DNA of 64,000 bases from Flavobacterium sp. 9R. Lineage in GTDB: Bacteria > Bacteroidota > Bacteroidia > Flavobacteriales > Flavobacteriaceae. The translations under genes were made by a program, and so were the position numbers. Numbering within the stretch: position 1 is the first letter of the stretch; each line of letters starts with the position of its first letter. A model generated the notes under the pieces. The model saw only the letters and a program-made list of their open reading frames with translations, searched no databases and had not been told where the DNA came from. The DNA is taken from the NCBI RefSeq assembly GCF_902506345.1, contig NZ_LR733413.1, positions 849,456-913,455 of the forward strand, read 5' to 3'. Of this stretch, positions 1-8,352 are shown in pieces.

Positions 1-798
1 ACGTAATGCTTTTACAACGTTGTCTGCACCATGTTTTGTTCTTGAAAACACTAAAACATCAGTTAGATTTTCATTTTTAATTAAATGGTATAAAAGGTTT
101 CTTTTTTCTGATTTCTCAACAAAATACAAGCGTTGTTCCACTTTTTCTGCTGTAGAGGATACGGGAGAAACCGTAACCGTAGCAGGATCAGTTAAAAACA
201 TTTCTGCCAATTCTCTTATTGCAATTGGCATTGTTGCGGAGAAAAGAAGTGTTTGTCTATTTTTTGGAGTTAGCTTAACGATTTTCTTTACATCATTTAC
301 GAATCCCATATCCAGCATCTGATCTGCTTCGTCTAGAACTAAAGTGTGTAAATGATCTAAGTTGATAAAACCTTGTTTGTGAAGGTCTAATAGTCTTCCT
401 GGAGTAGCAATTAAAACATCAACTCCTTGTCTTAAGGTGTCAACTTGAGGATTTTGTGAGACACCTCCGAAAATAGTTAATTGCGTTAGATTAGTATATT
501 TTGCATAGGTGTCAAAATTTTGTCCAATTTGAACAGCTAATTCTCTAGTAGGAGTTACTACAAGGGCTCTAACGACCTTGGCTTTTTTTGATGACCCTAC
601 GATTCGGTGTAACTGATGGATAATAGGTATTGCGAATGCAGCTGTTTTTCCAGTTCCTGTTTGTGCGCAACCTACTAAGTCTCTACCAGACAAAACTAAC
701 GGAATCGATTGTTCTTGTATTGGAGTTGGCTCTGTATAGCCTTCTTCAAACACTGCTTTTTGTATACTTTTTGAAAGGGATAAATCTTCGAATAACAT
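1..798 (-). CDS. DEAD-box ATP-dependent RNA helicase (RhlE-like), 3' end outside window
   Basis: Translating the minus strand from the ATG at 796-798 gives 266 residues with the helicase core motifs in order: a Q motif (PTPIQEQ, about residue 25), motif I AQTGTGKT (about 46), PTRELA (about 83), TPGRLLD (about 133), DEAD (about 156) and SAT (about 185). The open frame runs off the window just after the first RecA-like domain, so the second domain and C-terminal tail are not seen. Such proteins unwind short RNA duplexes in ribosome assembly or mRNA turnover and are often cold-induced. RhlE-like is the closest description, but without the C-terminus the subfamily is not certain. A -7 element and a 5'-terminal stem-loop lie just upstream. 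Confidence 0.95.
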   Translation of the reverse strand, partial: MLFEDLSLSKSIQKAVFEEGYTEPTPIQEQSIPLVLSGRDLVGCAQTGTGKTAAFAIPIIHQLHRIVGSSKKAKVVRALVVTPTRELAVQIGQNFDTYAKYTNLTQLTIFGGVSQNPQVDTLRQGVDVLIATPGRLLDLHKQGFINLDHLHTLVLDEADQMLDMGFVNDVKKIVKLTPKNRQTLLFSATMPIAIRELAEMFLTDPATVTVSPVSSTAEKVEQRLYFVEKSEKRNLLYHLIKNENLTDVLVFSRTKHGADNVVKALR

Positions 799-814
799 AT
801 TTTTTGAAATTTAA

Positions 815-837
815 ATTCTTTGTATAGTACAAAGAAT
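815..837 (-). promoter_or_regulatory. 5' UTR stem-loop of the helicase mRNA
   Basis: ATTCTTTGTA at 815-824 and TACAAAGAAT at 828-837 form a perfect 10-bp stem with a 3-nt loop. With the -7 element at complement(845..852), transcription should begin near 838, so the hairpin would sit at the extreme 5' end of the mRNA, 17 nt before the ATG. Such hairpins can protect mRNA or control its translation. The function here is inferred. Confidence 0.5.
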
Positions 838-839
838 AA

Positions 840-872
840 GGCAACAAAGATAGTGTTATTATTTTTGTTGCC
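840..872 (-). terminator. Inverted repeat, probable terminator after the formimidoylglutamase gene
   Basis: GGCAACAAA at 840-848 pairs with TTTGTTGCC at 864-872. It lies 60 bp past the stop of the gene at 932-1972 on the same strand and is followed by the T-rich TTATTCTTTG. It overlaps the promoter of the next gene. The T tract is interrupted, so termination efficiency is uncertain. Confidence 0.45.
845..852 (-). promoter_or_regulatory. -7 promoter element for the helicase
   Basis: The minus strand reads TATCTTTG, an exact match to the Bacteroidota TAnnTTTG -7 element, about 47 nt before the start codon. No clear TTG -33 box is seen at the usual spacing. The element lies inside an arm of the inverted repeat at 840-872. 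Confidence 0.5.
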
Positions 873-931
873 TATTTTATTTAATAATCGAAGGTTTTTC
901 TTTTAAATTATCGATAGGTTTTGTTGATGCT

Positions 932-1972
932 CTACAATAAGTTTAAGTTGTATCCTTTTATGAAATCGGTTACTAAATAACCAATTAATTTTCCAATTAA
1001 GTGATTGTTTTTTTCTTGATCTAAATCTGGAGCACCTTCACAAATATGAATATAAGAAGTGTTTTTTTGTTTAGCAAAAAAGGAAATAAAACTTCTTAAT
1101 TCTTCTATAGAAAAACCACTCAAAGTCATTGCACTACTGGCAATATTTGGAATTGCATCCAAGTCAATTTCTATTCCAAAGGGGTCATTTTTAATAAAAT
1201 CTAGTGCTACAGCCATTTCTTGTCTGAAGTCTTTTTCTTTCCTAATATTAATGCTATCATATGTATTATAGCGAACGCGATCTTCAAGTTTCTTAATAAT
1301 GTCTAGTACACTTTTTGAGGTATAATTTTCGTGCAAGCCAAAAATGAAGTATTTTTTAAGAAAACCTTCTTCAAATGCATAGGAAAAACCATTGCCACTG
1401 TGCCTTCCTTCAAGAATTCTGAAGTCGGAATGAGCATCGAAATTAACAGCATTAATTGCTTTTCCTTTTGCTAATGCGGTTCCTTTTATGTTTCCGTAGG
1501 AATTGTTGTGTCCACCGCCAATGATAATAGGTATTTTGCCCGCTTGAATAATTTTACAAACAATATAAGATACTTCTTTATCTATTTTCTTTACTAATTG
1601 ACTGAGTTTTGATCGGTCATCTACATCATTGAAGTCTAGATTTTCTACTTCATTCATTTGTTCTTGGACATCTATTTGTCCCAAAACAAGAATTTGGCTG
1701 CCCTTGCAAAAACGATTATGCTGGATATTTGCAATACTTTTAATAGCGCTTTCCCATGCTGATGCTGCTCCGGGTCTGCCATAATTGGCTCTAATCCCTA
1801 TGTCTTCAGGAATTCCTAATAAAACATATTTTGCCTCAGTAGTTTTAATAAAGGAATTAAGATCTGTGCCCTTTGGTATGGTAACCATTTTTTCACCGAA
1901 CTTAATTTCCCCACTTCTATGATTGGTAATTTTAGCCAGATCACTTGCGGTGAATTGGATTAATTTTTCCAT
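932..1972 (-). CDS. hutG: Formimidoylglutamase (arginase/agmatinase family)
   Basis: This 346-residue ureohydrolase hydrolyses N-formimino-L-glutamate to glutamate and formamide, the last step of one histidine-degradation route. The binuclear manganese ligands are visible: GGGHNN (about residue 151), NFDAHSDFR (about 177) and EIDLDAI (about 268). The last motif differs from the SxDxDxxDP of agmatinases, which favours the formimidoylglutamase branch common in Bacteroidota. The imidazolonepropionase for the preceding step lies at 2990-4228 on the same strand, but an opposite-strand gene separates them, so they are not one operon. Histidase and urocanase are not in the window. Arginase or agmatinase activity cannot be fully excluded from motifs alone. 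Confidence 0.8.
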   Translation of the reverse strand: MEKLIQFTASDLAKITNHRSGEIKFGEKMVTIPKGTDLNSFIKTTEAKYVLLGIPEDIGIRANYGRPGAASAWESAIKSIANIQHNRFCKGSQILVLGQIDVQEQMNEVENLDFNDVDDRSKLSQLVKKIDKEVSYIVCKIIQAGKIPIIIGGGHNNSYGNIKGTALAKGKAINAVNFDAHSDFRILEGRHSGNGFSYAFEEGFLKKYFIFGLHENYTSKSVLDIIKKLEDRVRYNTYDSINIRKEKDFRQEMAVALDFIKNDPFGIEIDLDAIPNIASSAMTLSGFSIEELRSFISFFAKQKNTSYIHICEGAPDLDQEKNNHLIGKLIGYLVTDFIKGYNLNLL

Positions 1973-2015
1973 TTTTTTTATTTCAAAAATACTATAAATA
2001 TGTTAACAGACGTTA

Positions 2016-2023
2016 TATCTTTG
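2016..2023 (+). promoter_or_regulatory. -7 promoter element for the coiled-coil protein
   Basis: TATCTTTG matches TAnnTTTG exactly, 38 nt before the ATG at 2061. No good -33 TTG is seen. Confidence 0.5.
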
Positions 2024-2060
2024 TATTATATCCCTAAATTTGAATAAAAATTAAAAAAGC

Positions 2061-2936
2061 ATGGAAAAACAACAAAACAATTCAAGTCTAAAGGCAATTA
2101 TTGCCGTTTTAGCAGTATTATTAGTAGGTAGTTTAGTATATATTTTCAAAATGTCCTCCGACGCAGAGGTGGTTAAATCGGAATTAACAACGACTTTAAC
2201 GGAGAAAGAATCTGTAATGAAGGATCTACAAACGTTAAAAACAACTTATGACGCAGCAATTGCTGAAAACACTTCAATGTCTGAAGAATTAATCCAAGAA
2301 AGAGACAAAATCGTTGCTCTTATGGACGAGTTAAATCAATCTAAAGGCGATGTTTCAAAATTCAAGACACAATTATCAGCTTTACAAAACAAAATGAAAG
2401 CTTTGATGACAGAAAATGAAGGATTGAAAATAGCGAATGAAAAAGTAACTGCTCAAAGAGACAGTACTGTAGTAGTTTTAGGTGAGTCTAAAAAGTTTAA
2501 CGAGGTTTTAGTTGGTCAAAACGAAGAACTTTCTAAAACCGTTGAAAAAGGTGCGAAATTAACTATTTTGAATACCAAAACATCAGCTTATAAATTGAGA
2601 AGCTCTGGAAAACAAATTGAAACAGATAAAGCAAGTAGAGCAGATATCTTAAAAATTAGTTTTACTATTGCTGAGAATCAAATTGCAAAATCTGGTGATA
2701 AAACTTATTATGTTCAGGTTATTGATAGTAAAAACAATGTTTTGGGAGAAAAACAAACTGAAACTTTTGGAGAAAACACTTTGACTTACAGTTTTGCTAC
2801 AACAGTAACATATGAAAATAAAACGGTAAATGTTTCTGAAGATTTACCAGGGAAAAACTTTGAAAAAGGAGCTTATTTTATCAATATTTTCGATAAAGAC
2901 GTATTGGTTTCTAAAACAAGTTTTACTTTGAGATAA
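2061..2936 (+). CDS. Membrane-anchored coiled-coil protein of unknown function
   Basis: The 291-residue product starts with a short polar head, a single hydrophobic segment (about residues 12-30), a long charged stretch with the heptad character of a coiled coil (about 32-165), and a compact C-terminal domain rich in beta-prone sequence (about 175-291). The topology suggests an inner-membrane anchor with the rest in the periplasm. I do not recognise a named domain. Similar proteins in flavobacteria tend to be labelled SMC-like or hypothetical because of the coiled coil. It has its own promoter and a terminator shared with the convergent hutI, and it splits the two histidine-degradation genes, so no pathway link is implied. 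Confidence 0.85.
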   Translation: MEKQQNNSSLKAIIAVLAVLLVGSLVYIFKMSSDAEVVKSELTTTLTEKESVMKDLQTLKTTYDAAIAENTSMSEELIQERDKIVALMDELNQSKGDVSKFKTQLSALQNKMKALMTENEGLKIANEKVTAQRDSTVVVLGESKKFNEVLVGQNEELSKTVEKGAKLTILNTKTSAYKLRSSGKQIETDKASRADILKISFTIAENQIAKSGDKTYYVQVIDSKNNVLGEKQTETFGENTLTYSFATTVTYENKTVNVSEDLPGKNFEKGAYFINIFDKDVLVSKTSFTLR

Positions 2937-2958
2937 TAAAGAAAATTTAGATTTTTAT

Positions 2959-2990
2959 AAAAAAGGAGGAATGTAAATTCCTCCTTTTTT
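2959..2990. terminator. Bidirectional terminator between the coiled-coil gene and hutI
   Basis: AAAAAAGGAGGAA at 2959-2971 pairs with TTCCTCCTTTTTT at 2978-2990. A-run and T-run flanks make it work in both directions. It sits between convergent stops at 2936 and 2990. Confidence 0.85.
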
Positions 2991-4228
2991 TATTGGTAAA
3001 GCTTGCCATTCAATAGTACACTTTCTATGAGATTACTTCCAAAAGCATAGGGTATTTGATAATAGGAAGGGATAGGTTTTGTGATGATAAGATTGGCTTT
3101 TTTTCCTATAGTAATACTTCCATGAGTAGAACTGATTCCCATAGCGTAAGCGCCGTTGAGCGTAGCAGCATTTATAGCTTCTTCAGGAGTCATTTTCATT
3201 TTGATACAAGCTGTTGCGACAACAAAGTTCATATTCCCAGACGGCGTAGAGCCAGGGTTAAAATCTGTGGCTAGAGCTAGCGGAAGCCCTGCTTTTATCA
3301 TTTCACGTGCAGGAGTGTAAGGAATACTCAGGAAATAAGAGCAAGACGGTAAAGCAACTGGCATTGTTACGGTTCCTTTTAGTACTTCTATATCTTCGGG
3401 TTTCATTACCTCAAGATGGTCAACAGAAAGCGCTTTATTTTGAACTCCAACTTGAATTCCACCAATAGAATTGAACTGGTTGACATGGATTTTTGGTTGC
3501 AATCCATATTGAATTCCAGCCGCAATAATTTTTTCGGTTTGTGCTACCGTAAAATAGCCGTTCTCACAAAAAACATCTATAAAATCAGCTAAATTTTCGT
3601 TAGCGATTTCAGGAAGCATCTCATTAATAATTAAATCAATATAGGCTTCTTTATTGTCTTTGAATAGGCTAGGGAAGGCGTGTGCTCCTAAAAAAGTAGC
3701 TTTAATTGCAATAGGGTAGTTGCTGGCCAATTTTTTTATAACACGCAACATTTTTAGCTCACCTTCTACGGTTAATCCGTATCCCGATTTTATTTCTACG
3801 GCACCAGTTCCCAATTGTATTACTTCTTTAAGTCTTTCTTCTGATTGGTGATACAATTCTTCTTCGGAGGTTTCGTTTAATTTTTGAGCTGAATTTAATA
3901 TACCACCACCACGATTTGCGATTTCTTCATAAGTCAAACCGTTGATTCTGTCTACAAATTCTTGTTCCCGATTTCCAGCATAAACAATATGTGTATGGCT
4001 ATCACACCAAGTAGGGAGTACAATTTTACCACTGGCATCAATTGTTTTATAGGCCTTTAAATTAGGGAGGTTTTCCATTGAACCAAAATCAGCAATCAAA
4101 TCATTATGGATAACTAAATACGCATTTTTGATGGTTGGTAAAATAGCCATTTCTGCTCCAGAAACTTTTAAAATATCAGAGTTTCGTACTTGCAAAAGTT
4201 CTTTTATGTTGGTGATTAATGTAGTCAT
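2990..4228 (-). CDS. hutI: Imidazolonepropionase
   Basis: This 412-residue amidohydrolase opens the ring of 4-imidazolone-5-propionate to give N-formimino-L-glutamate, the substrate of the formimidoylglutamase at 932-1972. Metal and substrate motifs are present: CDSHTHIVYAGNRE, NRGGGILNSA, EIKSGYG, FLGAHAFP, HVNQF, SVDHLE and the late ATDFNPGS. The ATG at complement(4226..4228), giving MTTLITN, is chosen because the 17 upstream in-frame residues are unlike the family N-terminus and read through an intergenic palindrome. Length is normal for the family. The gene ends at the bidirectional terminator. Confidence 0.93.
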   Translation of the reverse strand: MTTLITNIKELLQVRNSDILKVSGAEMAILPTIKNAYLVIHNDLIADFGSMENLPNLKAYKTIDASGKIVLPTWCDSHTHIVYAGNREQEFVDRINGLTYEEIANRGGGILNSAQKLNETSEEELYHQSEERLKEVIQLGTGAVEIKSGYGLTVEGELKMLRVIKKLASNYPIAIKATFLGAHAFPSLFKDNKEAYIDLIINEMLPEIANENLADFIDVFCENGYFTVAQTEKIIAAGIQYGLQPKIHVNQFNSIGGIQVGVQNKALSVDHLEVMKPEDIEVLKGTVTMPVALPSCSYFLSIPYTPAREMIKAGLPLALATDFNPGSTPSGNMNFVVATACIKMKMTPEEAINAATLNGAYAMGISSTHGSITIGKKANLIITKPIPSYYQIPYAFGSNLIESVLLNGKLYQ

Positions 4229-4242
4229 AATATGATGTGTGT

Positions 4243-4303
4243 AAACACAAATTTCACAAATAATCATGAATAGATTCATGAAATCTGTGAAACTTGTGTG
4301 TTT
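4243..4303. repeat. Large imperfect palindrome between the glutamine cyclotransferase gene and hutI
   Basis: The centre is a perfect palindrome, TCATGAAT-AG-ATTCATGA (4264-4281). The arms extend outwards through TTTCACA / TGTGAAA and AAACACA / TGTGTGTTT, with few mismatches, to about 60 bp. It lies between two same-strand genes and could end transcription of the upstream one, but it has no clean T tract. It looks like the AAATTTGTG-type palindromes scattered through Flavobacterium intergenic DNA. Confidence 0.6.
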
Positions 4304-4316
4304 GTTTTAAAAAAAA

Positions 4317-5366
4317 TTATTCAGAGACTTTAATCTCAAACATTTTATCCCAGTTTTTACCTGTAACAAAGATGGTTTTGGTTTTTGGGTTGTATGCTAT
4401 ACCATTTAACGCTTCTGCTGTAGGGCTTTTTAATTCTTTTCTTAATTTTGATAAATCCAAAACTCCTTCAACTGCTCCGTTTGCTGGATTGAAAACTGCA
4501 ATGGCATCTTTTAACCAAACATTAGTATATATTTTGCCATTTATATATTCGAGTTCATTGATACTTTTTATTTTAGAAGTACCAGAATATACATTGATAT
4601 TTGTTTCTAACTTTTGAGTTGAAGGGTTTAAAGTCCATACTTTTTCAGTACCATCAGTATGAAATATGTTTTTTCCATCATTGGTCATTCCCCATCCTTC
4701 AATTTCTTTATCATAGGTGAATTTTTTTTCTAGTTTGAAAGTATTAACATTATAAATAAAACCAGTTTTCTCTTGCCAAGTTAGTTGGTAAATTTTATTA
4801 TTCAAAATTGTGATACCTTCACCAAAATAAGCTGGGTCTAAATCAATTTGCTTGAATATTTTTCCAGTTTTATAGTCATATTTTCTGATATAAGAGGAAC
4901 CTTTTTGACCAGTACTTTCATACAGTGTATCTTTATAGAACTCTAATCCTTCGGTGAAAGATTTTACATCATGAGGAAATGTATTGACGATGGTGTATTT
5001 TAATAATTTTGGTTGCACATCAGAAACCAATTCTATTCTAGCGGTTGCTTCAGAACTATCTCCTCCAAAATAAACCAAGGCTTTAATGTTTTGGTAGCCT
5101 AATTTTTGATTGTTGAATGGAAAATCAAGACCTGCATTTCCTTTACTAGTGGAGATTTTGACATCATTAATGTAATATACAATACTGTCAATTGTTTTAG
5201 AATTTGGATTCAAAACACCAACTTTTAAGACATCTTTTGTTGTGTAAAAAGGTTTAAAAGTAGAATTATCAATAGTAAAAATAGAATTTTCACCATTTTT
5301 TGTGTTACCACAGTTGGTTAAAATAATTCCTAATAAAATGATATAAAGGAGGTTGAGTTTTTTCAT
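4317..5366 (-). CDS. Glutaminyl-peptide cyclotransferase lipoprotein
   Basis: The 349-residue product has a lipoprotein signal (hydrophobic residues 5-16, lipobox LTNC with Cys19). A roughly 95-residue beta-rich N-terminal domain is followed by a beta-propeller-like domain with EGLEFYKDTLYESTG, YFGEGITI, TFVTGKNW and similar motifs of the plant/bacterial glutamine cyclotransferase family. These enzymes convert N-terminal glutamine of exported proteins to pyroglutamate, which would act on proteins exposed after signal cleavage. The mature protein should be tethered in the envelope. Its start lies about 90 bp from the divergent SRP RNA gene. Confidence 0.85.
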   Translation of the reverse strand: MKKLNLLYIILLGIILTNCGNTKNGENSIFTIDNSTFKPFYTTKDVLKVGVLNPNSKTIDSIVYYINDVKISTSKGNAGLDFPFNNQKLGYQNIKALVYFGGDSSEATARIELVSDVQPKLLKYTIVNTFPHDVKSFTEGLEFYKDTLYESTGQKGSSYIRKYDYKTGKIFKQIDLDPAYFGEGITILNNKIYQLTWQEKTGFIYNVNTFKLEKKFTYDKEIEGWGMTNDGKNIFHTDGTEKVWTLNPSTQKLETNINVYSGTSKIKSINELEYINGKIYTNVWLKDAIAVFNPANGAVEGVLDLSKLRKELKSPTAEALNGIAYNPKTKTIFVTGKNWDKMFEIKVSE

Positions 5367-5422
5367 TTCTAATTTTTTTAATTAAGCCAATATACAACGA
5401 TATTTTTAAGAGTCAAAGCTCT

Positions 5423-5452
5423 TGCAAAAATATAAAAAGATTGTATATTTGC
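5423..5452 (+). promoter_or_regulatory. Promoter of the SRP RNA gene
   Basis: TTG at 5423-5425 and TATATTTG at 5445-5452 are separated by 19 nt, a full match to the Bacteroidota TTG / TAnnTTTG pattern. The RNA begins about 5 nt downstream, as expected. Confidence 0.8.
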
Positions 5453-5456
5453 ACCG

Positions 5457-5548
5457 GCAAGTCCTACACGACCAGCTCCTGCAGACTCCCCCAGGGTGGG
5501 AACGCAGCAAGGGTAAGCGGTTGAGCGGTGCGATGTAGGTCGCTTGCC
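5457..5548 (+). ncRNA. ffs: Bacterial small signal recognition particle RNA (4.5S type)
   Basis: The ends pair as GGCAAG (5457-5462) with CTTGCC (5543-5548), then CCTACA (5464-5469) with TGTAGG (5534-5539), closing a long hairpin. The apical part carries the conserved Ffh-binding features: CCAGG, a GGAA tetraloop context (GTGGGAACGC) and AGCAAGG. A run of seven T follows as terminator. With Ffh protein this RNA targets nascent membrane proteins. Exact ends are set by the outer stem and could differ by a few bases. Confidence 0.93.
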
Positions 5549-5671
5549 TTTTTTTATTTCTTTTTATCAAATGTAGTCTTCCTCTTGGAAGATTTTTTTA
5601 TTTTTACCCAAAGCGGTTTTAACTTTAAAATGATTTTACCAAGTATATTGGTAAATAATAAACATAAAATA

Positions 5672-6475
5672 ATGAGTAAAGTTGTATTGATAACAGGCGG
5701 GTCTTCGGGTATTGGTAAATCAATTGGTATTTATTTACAACAAAAAGGTTTTGTTGTTTACGGTACAAGTAGAAATCCTGCTTTGAATAAGGATTCTGTT
5801 TTTCCTTTAATCAAACTTGATGTTAGAGATGTAGCATCAATTAAAGAAGCTGTGGATTATATTATTACTACTTCTGGAAAAATAGATGTAGTAATTAACA
5901 ATGCAGGGGTTGGTATTACAGGGCCTTTAGAAGAGATTCCATCAGAAGAAATAAAAAATAATTTCGAAACCAATTTATTCGGTCCCATCGAAGTTATGAA
6001 GGCAGTTCTACCACAAATGCGTCTTCAAAAATCAGGATTAATTATCAATGTAACTTCTATTGCTGGGTATATGGGGTTGCCTTATCGAAGTGTGTATTCC
6101 GCTTCTAAAGGTGCTTTGGAACTCATTACAGAAGCGCTACGTATGGAAGTACAATCTTTTGGTATAACAATTACAAACATTGCACCTGGTGATTTTGCAA
6201 CAAATATTGCAGCAGGAAGATATCACGCTCCTATTATTAAAGGTTCTGATTATGAAGTGGTTTATGGTAATATACTTCAAGCTATGAATGAACATGTGGA
6301 TAGTGGAAGCAACCCTCTCGAAATGGCAGAAGCAGTTTACAAAATTATCGAAACTCCTTCACCAAAAATACATTATAAAGTTGGGGCTTTTATGCAAAAG
6401 TTTTCTATTGTTTTAAAGCGAATACTTCCTGATAAAGTCTATGAAAAAATGCTTATGAATCATTATAAATTGTAA
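5672..6475 (+). CDS. Short-chain dehydrogenase/reductase (SDR family)
   Basis: The 267-residue protein has a classical SDR core: cofactor loop TGGSSGIGKSIG (residues 7-18), NNAGVG (about 83), an active-site serine in VTSIAGY (about 137) and YSASK (about 150). The ATG at 5672 is chosen because it starts four residues before the first beta strand. An upstream in-frame extension to 5528 would overlap the SRP RNA. It lacks an obvious N-terminal signal, so it is cytoplasmic. The substrate cannot be told from sequence. The last codons overlap the -7 element of the next gene. Confidence 0.9.
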   Translation: MSKVVLITGGSSGIGKSIGIYLQQKGFVVYGTSRNPALNKDSVFPLIKLDVRDVASIKEAVDYIITTSGKIDVVINNAGVGITGPLEEIPSEEIKNNFETNLFGPIEVMKAVLPQMRLQKSGLIINVTSIAGYMGLPYRSVYSASKGALELITEALRMEVQSFGITITNIAPGDFATNIAAGRYHAPIIKGSDYEVVYGNILQAMNEHVDSGSNPLEMAEAVYKIIETPSPKIHYKVGAFMQKFSIVLKRILPDKVYEKMLMNHYKL

Positions 6476-6480
6476 TTTTG
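6473..6480 (+). promoter_or_regulatory. -7 promoter element for the transaldolase-like gene
   Basis: TAATTTTG matches TAnnTTTG and uses the TAA stop codon of the SDR gene as its first three bases. The start codon is 38 nt downstream. No clear -33 box is seen. Confidence 0.45.
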
Positions 6481-6517
6481 CAAGCAATTTAAACACACAA
6501 TTAAATATAAATCAATT

Positions 6518-7174
6518 ATGAAATTTTTTATTGACACAGCTAATTTAAGTCAAATTAAAGAAGCTCAAGCATTAGGAGTTTTGGATGGAGTAACTACCAA
6601 TCCATCTTTAATGGCGAAAGAGGGAATTACTGGGAAAAACAACATCTTAAAGCATTACGTAGATATTTGCAATCTAGTTGAAGGCGATGTTAGTGCTGAA
6701 GTAAATGCCTTGGATTATGATGGAATGATTAAAGAAGGTGAAGAATTAGCTGAATTGCACGAGCAAATTGTCGTAAAATTACCAATGACCAAAGAAGGTG
6801 TAATGGCAGCAAAATACTTTTCTGATAAAGGTATCAAAACAAATGTTACTCTTGTTTTCTCTGTTGGGCAAGCAATTTTGGCTGCAAAAGCTGGAGCTAC
6901 TTATGTTTCTCCTTTCGTTGGTCGCTTAGATGATGTTTCTACTGATGGATTGAATTTGATTGAAGAAATTCGTTTGGTTTATGATAACTACGGATACGAA
7001 ACTCAAATTTTGGCTGCTTCAGTTCGTCATACTATGCATATTGTGAACTGTGCTAAAATTGGTGCTGATGTTATGACTGGTCCACTTTCTGCTATTTACG
7101 GTTTATTAAAACACCCTTTGACTGATATTGGATTAGCGCAATTTGTTGCTGATTTTGAAAAAGGAAATAAATAA
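6518..7174 (+). CDS. Transaldolase-like / fructose-6-phosphate aldolase family protein
   Basis: The 218-residue product begins [13 protein letters not shown] and has DGVTTNPS (residues 23-30) and the Schiff-base lysine in [10 protein letters not shown] (Lys87). The small size, about 220 residues, is that of the TalC/MipB group, which carries either transaldolase activity (pentose phosphate pathway) or fructose-6-phosphate aldolase activity. Sequence alone does not decide between the two. It is cytoplasmic, with its own promoter overlapping the SDR stop and a strong terminator downstream, so it is probably monocistronic. Confidence 0.9.
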   Translation: MKFFIDTANLSQIKEAQALGVLDGVTTNPSLMAKEGITGKNNILKHYVDICNLVEGDVSAEVNALDYDGMIKEGEELAELHEQIVVKLPMTKEGVMAAKYFSDKGIKTNVTLVFSVGQAILAAKAGATYVSPFVGRLDDVSTDGLNLIEEIRLVYDNYGYETQILAASVRHTMHIVNCAKIGADVMTGPLSAIYGLLKHPLTDIGLAQFVADFEKGNK

Positions 7175-7227
7175 AAATTGATTTATTTTATCAATATTTG
7201 ATAATAATTTGAATCAATTTTAGTTAC

Positions 7228-7265
7228 AAAAAAGTCTCATTTCATTCTTGGAATGAGACTTTTTG
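7228..7265 (+). terminator. Terminator after the transaldolase-like gene
   Basis: AAAAAGTCTCATT pairs with AATGAGACTTTTT across a 10-nt loop. Confidence 0.8.
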
Positions 7266-7294
7266 GCTTACTATAATTTGATAGTCTAAATTTG
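7263..7294 (+). promoter_or_regulatory. Promoter candidate for the M48 protease
   Basis: TTG at 7263-7265 and TAAATTTG at 7287-7294 are 21 nt apart, within the usual 17-23. The start codon is about 108 nt downstream, so the leader would be long. Confidence 0.45.
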
Positions 7295-7402
7295 TATTAT
7301 ACTTTATGCTTAAGTTTAAGTTTTAGAAAAAAAATAATAACTTAAGCCTTAAATAAAAAGGAAATAGAAATTGATGTATTTACTTAATTTAAAAAATGAT
7401 AT

Positions 7403-8218
7403 ATGAGAAATTGTTTCGGTTTTATTACGTTTTTAAGTATGATGTTTTTTTTATCGTGCGCTACTAATCCAATGACTGGAAAAAAAACTTTGAATCTTGT
7501 TTCCAATAGCGAGTTGTTTCCAGCTTCATTTCAGCAATACGGTCAATTCTTGAAAGAAAATAAAGTAATCCAAGGTACCGCAGATGCCAAAAGGGTTGAA
7601 AATATTGGTATCAAAATAAAAGAAGCTGCTGAGAAATATTTAACCTCTATTGGTCAGAATCAATATTTAAATGATTATCGTTGGGAATATAAGTTGGTAG
7701 ATAGTAAGGATGTAAATGCATGGTGCTTACCTGGCGGAAAGATTGTTGTTTACACAGGTATTTTGCCTGTAACAAAAGACGATGCTGGATTAGCTACCGT
7801 TATGGCTCATGAAGTTTCTCATGCATTAGCCAATCATGGTGCACAACGTATGAGTGCTGCTAAGTTGCAAGGTGTTGGAGCTGTTGGATTAGCGGTTTTA
7901 ACTGGAGGTCAATCGGCAGAAAGTCAGTATATGTGGCAACAATTATACGGAGTTGGTTCTCAAGTAGGAGTAATGCTTCCCTTTAGCCGAGGACATGAGA
8001 GTGAGGCTGATAAAATTGGTTTGACTTTAATGGCAATAGCGGGTTATAATCCACAAGAAGCAATTGCTTTTTGGAAACGAATGGCAGCACAATCTGGTGG
8101 AAAATCACAACCAGAGTTTATGAGTACTCACCCTTCAGATGCGACGAGAGTTGCTAACTTACAAAATCTTGTACCAGAAGCAAAAGCCATTGCAGCTAAA
8201 TTCGGAAAGGTATATTAA
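7403..8218 (+). CDS. M48 family zinc metalloprotease, lipoprotein
   Basis: The 271-residue protein starts with a lipoprotein signal (hydrophobic residues 5-17, lipobox FLSC, Cys19). The zinc motif HEVSH lies at 136-140 and the third ligand is in ESEADKIG (about 197). A C-terminal STHPSDATRV motif is typical of periplasmic M48 proteases related to LoiP/BepA, which degrade misassembled outer-membrane proteins. It is shorter than BepA and lacks TPR repeats. It should be anchored in the envelope. A stress role is inferred from the family only. Confidence 0.9.
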   Translation: MRNCFGFITFLSMMFFLSCATNPMTGKKTLNLVSNSELFPASFQQYGQFLKENKVIQGTADAKRVENIGIKIKEAAEKYLTSIGQNQYLNDYRWEYKLVDSKDVNAWCLPGGKIVVYTGILPVTKDDAGLATVMAHEVSHALANHGAQRMSAAKLQGVGAVGLAVLTGGQSAESQYMWQQLYGVGSQVGVMLPFSRGHESEADKIGLTLMAIAGYNPQEAIAFWKRMAAQSGGKSQPEFMSTHPSDATRVANLQNLVPEAKAIAAKFGKVY

Positions 8219-8243
8219 ATTGAATATTTAGGAATAGATTAAA

Positions 8244-8270
8244 AAGCCAAGTTTCAGCTTGGTTTTTTTT
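8244..8270 (+). terminator. Terminator after the M48 protease gene
   Basis: AAGCCAAG and CTTGGTTT pair around a 6-nt loop, followed by a T run. Confidence 0.8.
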
Positions 8271-8352
8271 TTGACTATAATTTAAAGCGGTTTTATTTTC
8301 TTAATTGAAGAAAAAAGATATTTTTACATTACTTAAAAACAATCAAAAACAT

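Noticed and set aside
5528..5671. N-terminal extension of the SDR protein
   Set aside because: It would overlap the SRP RNA and its terminator; the SDR fold starts normally at the ATG at 5672.
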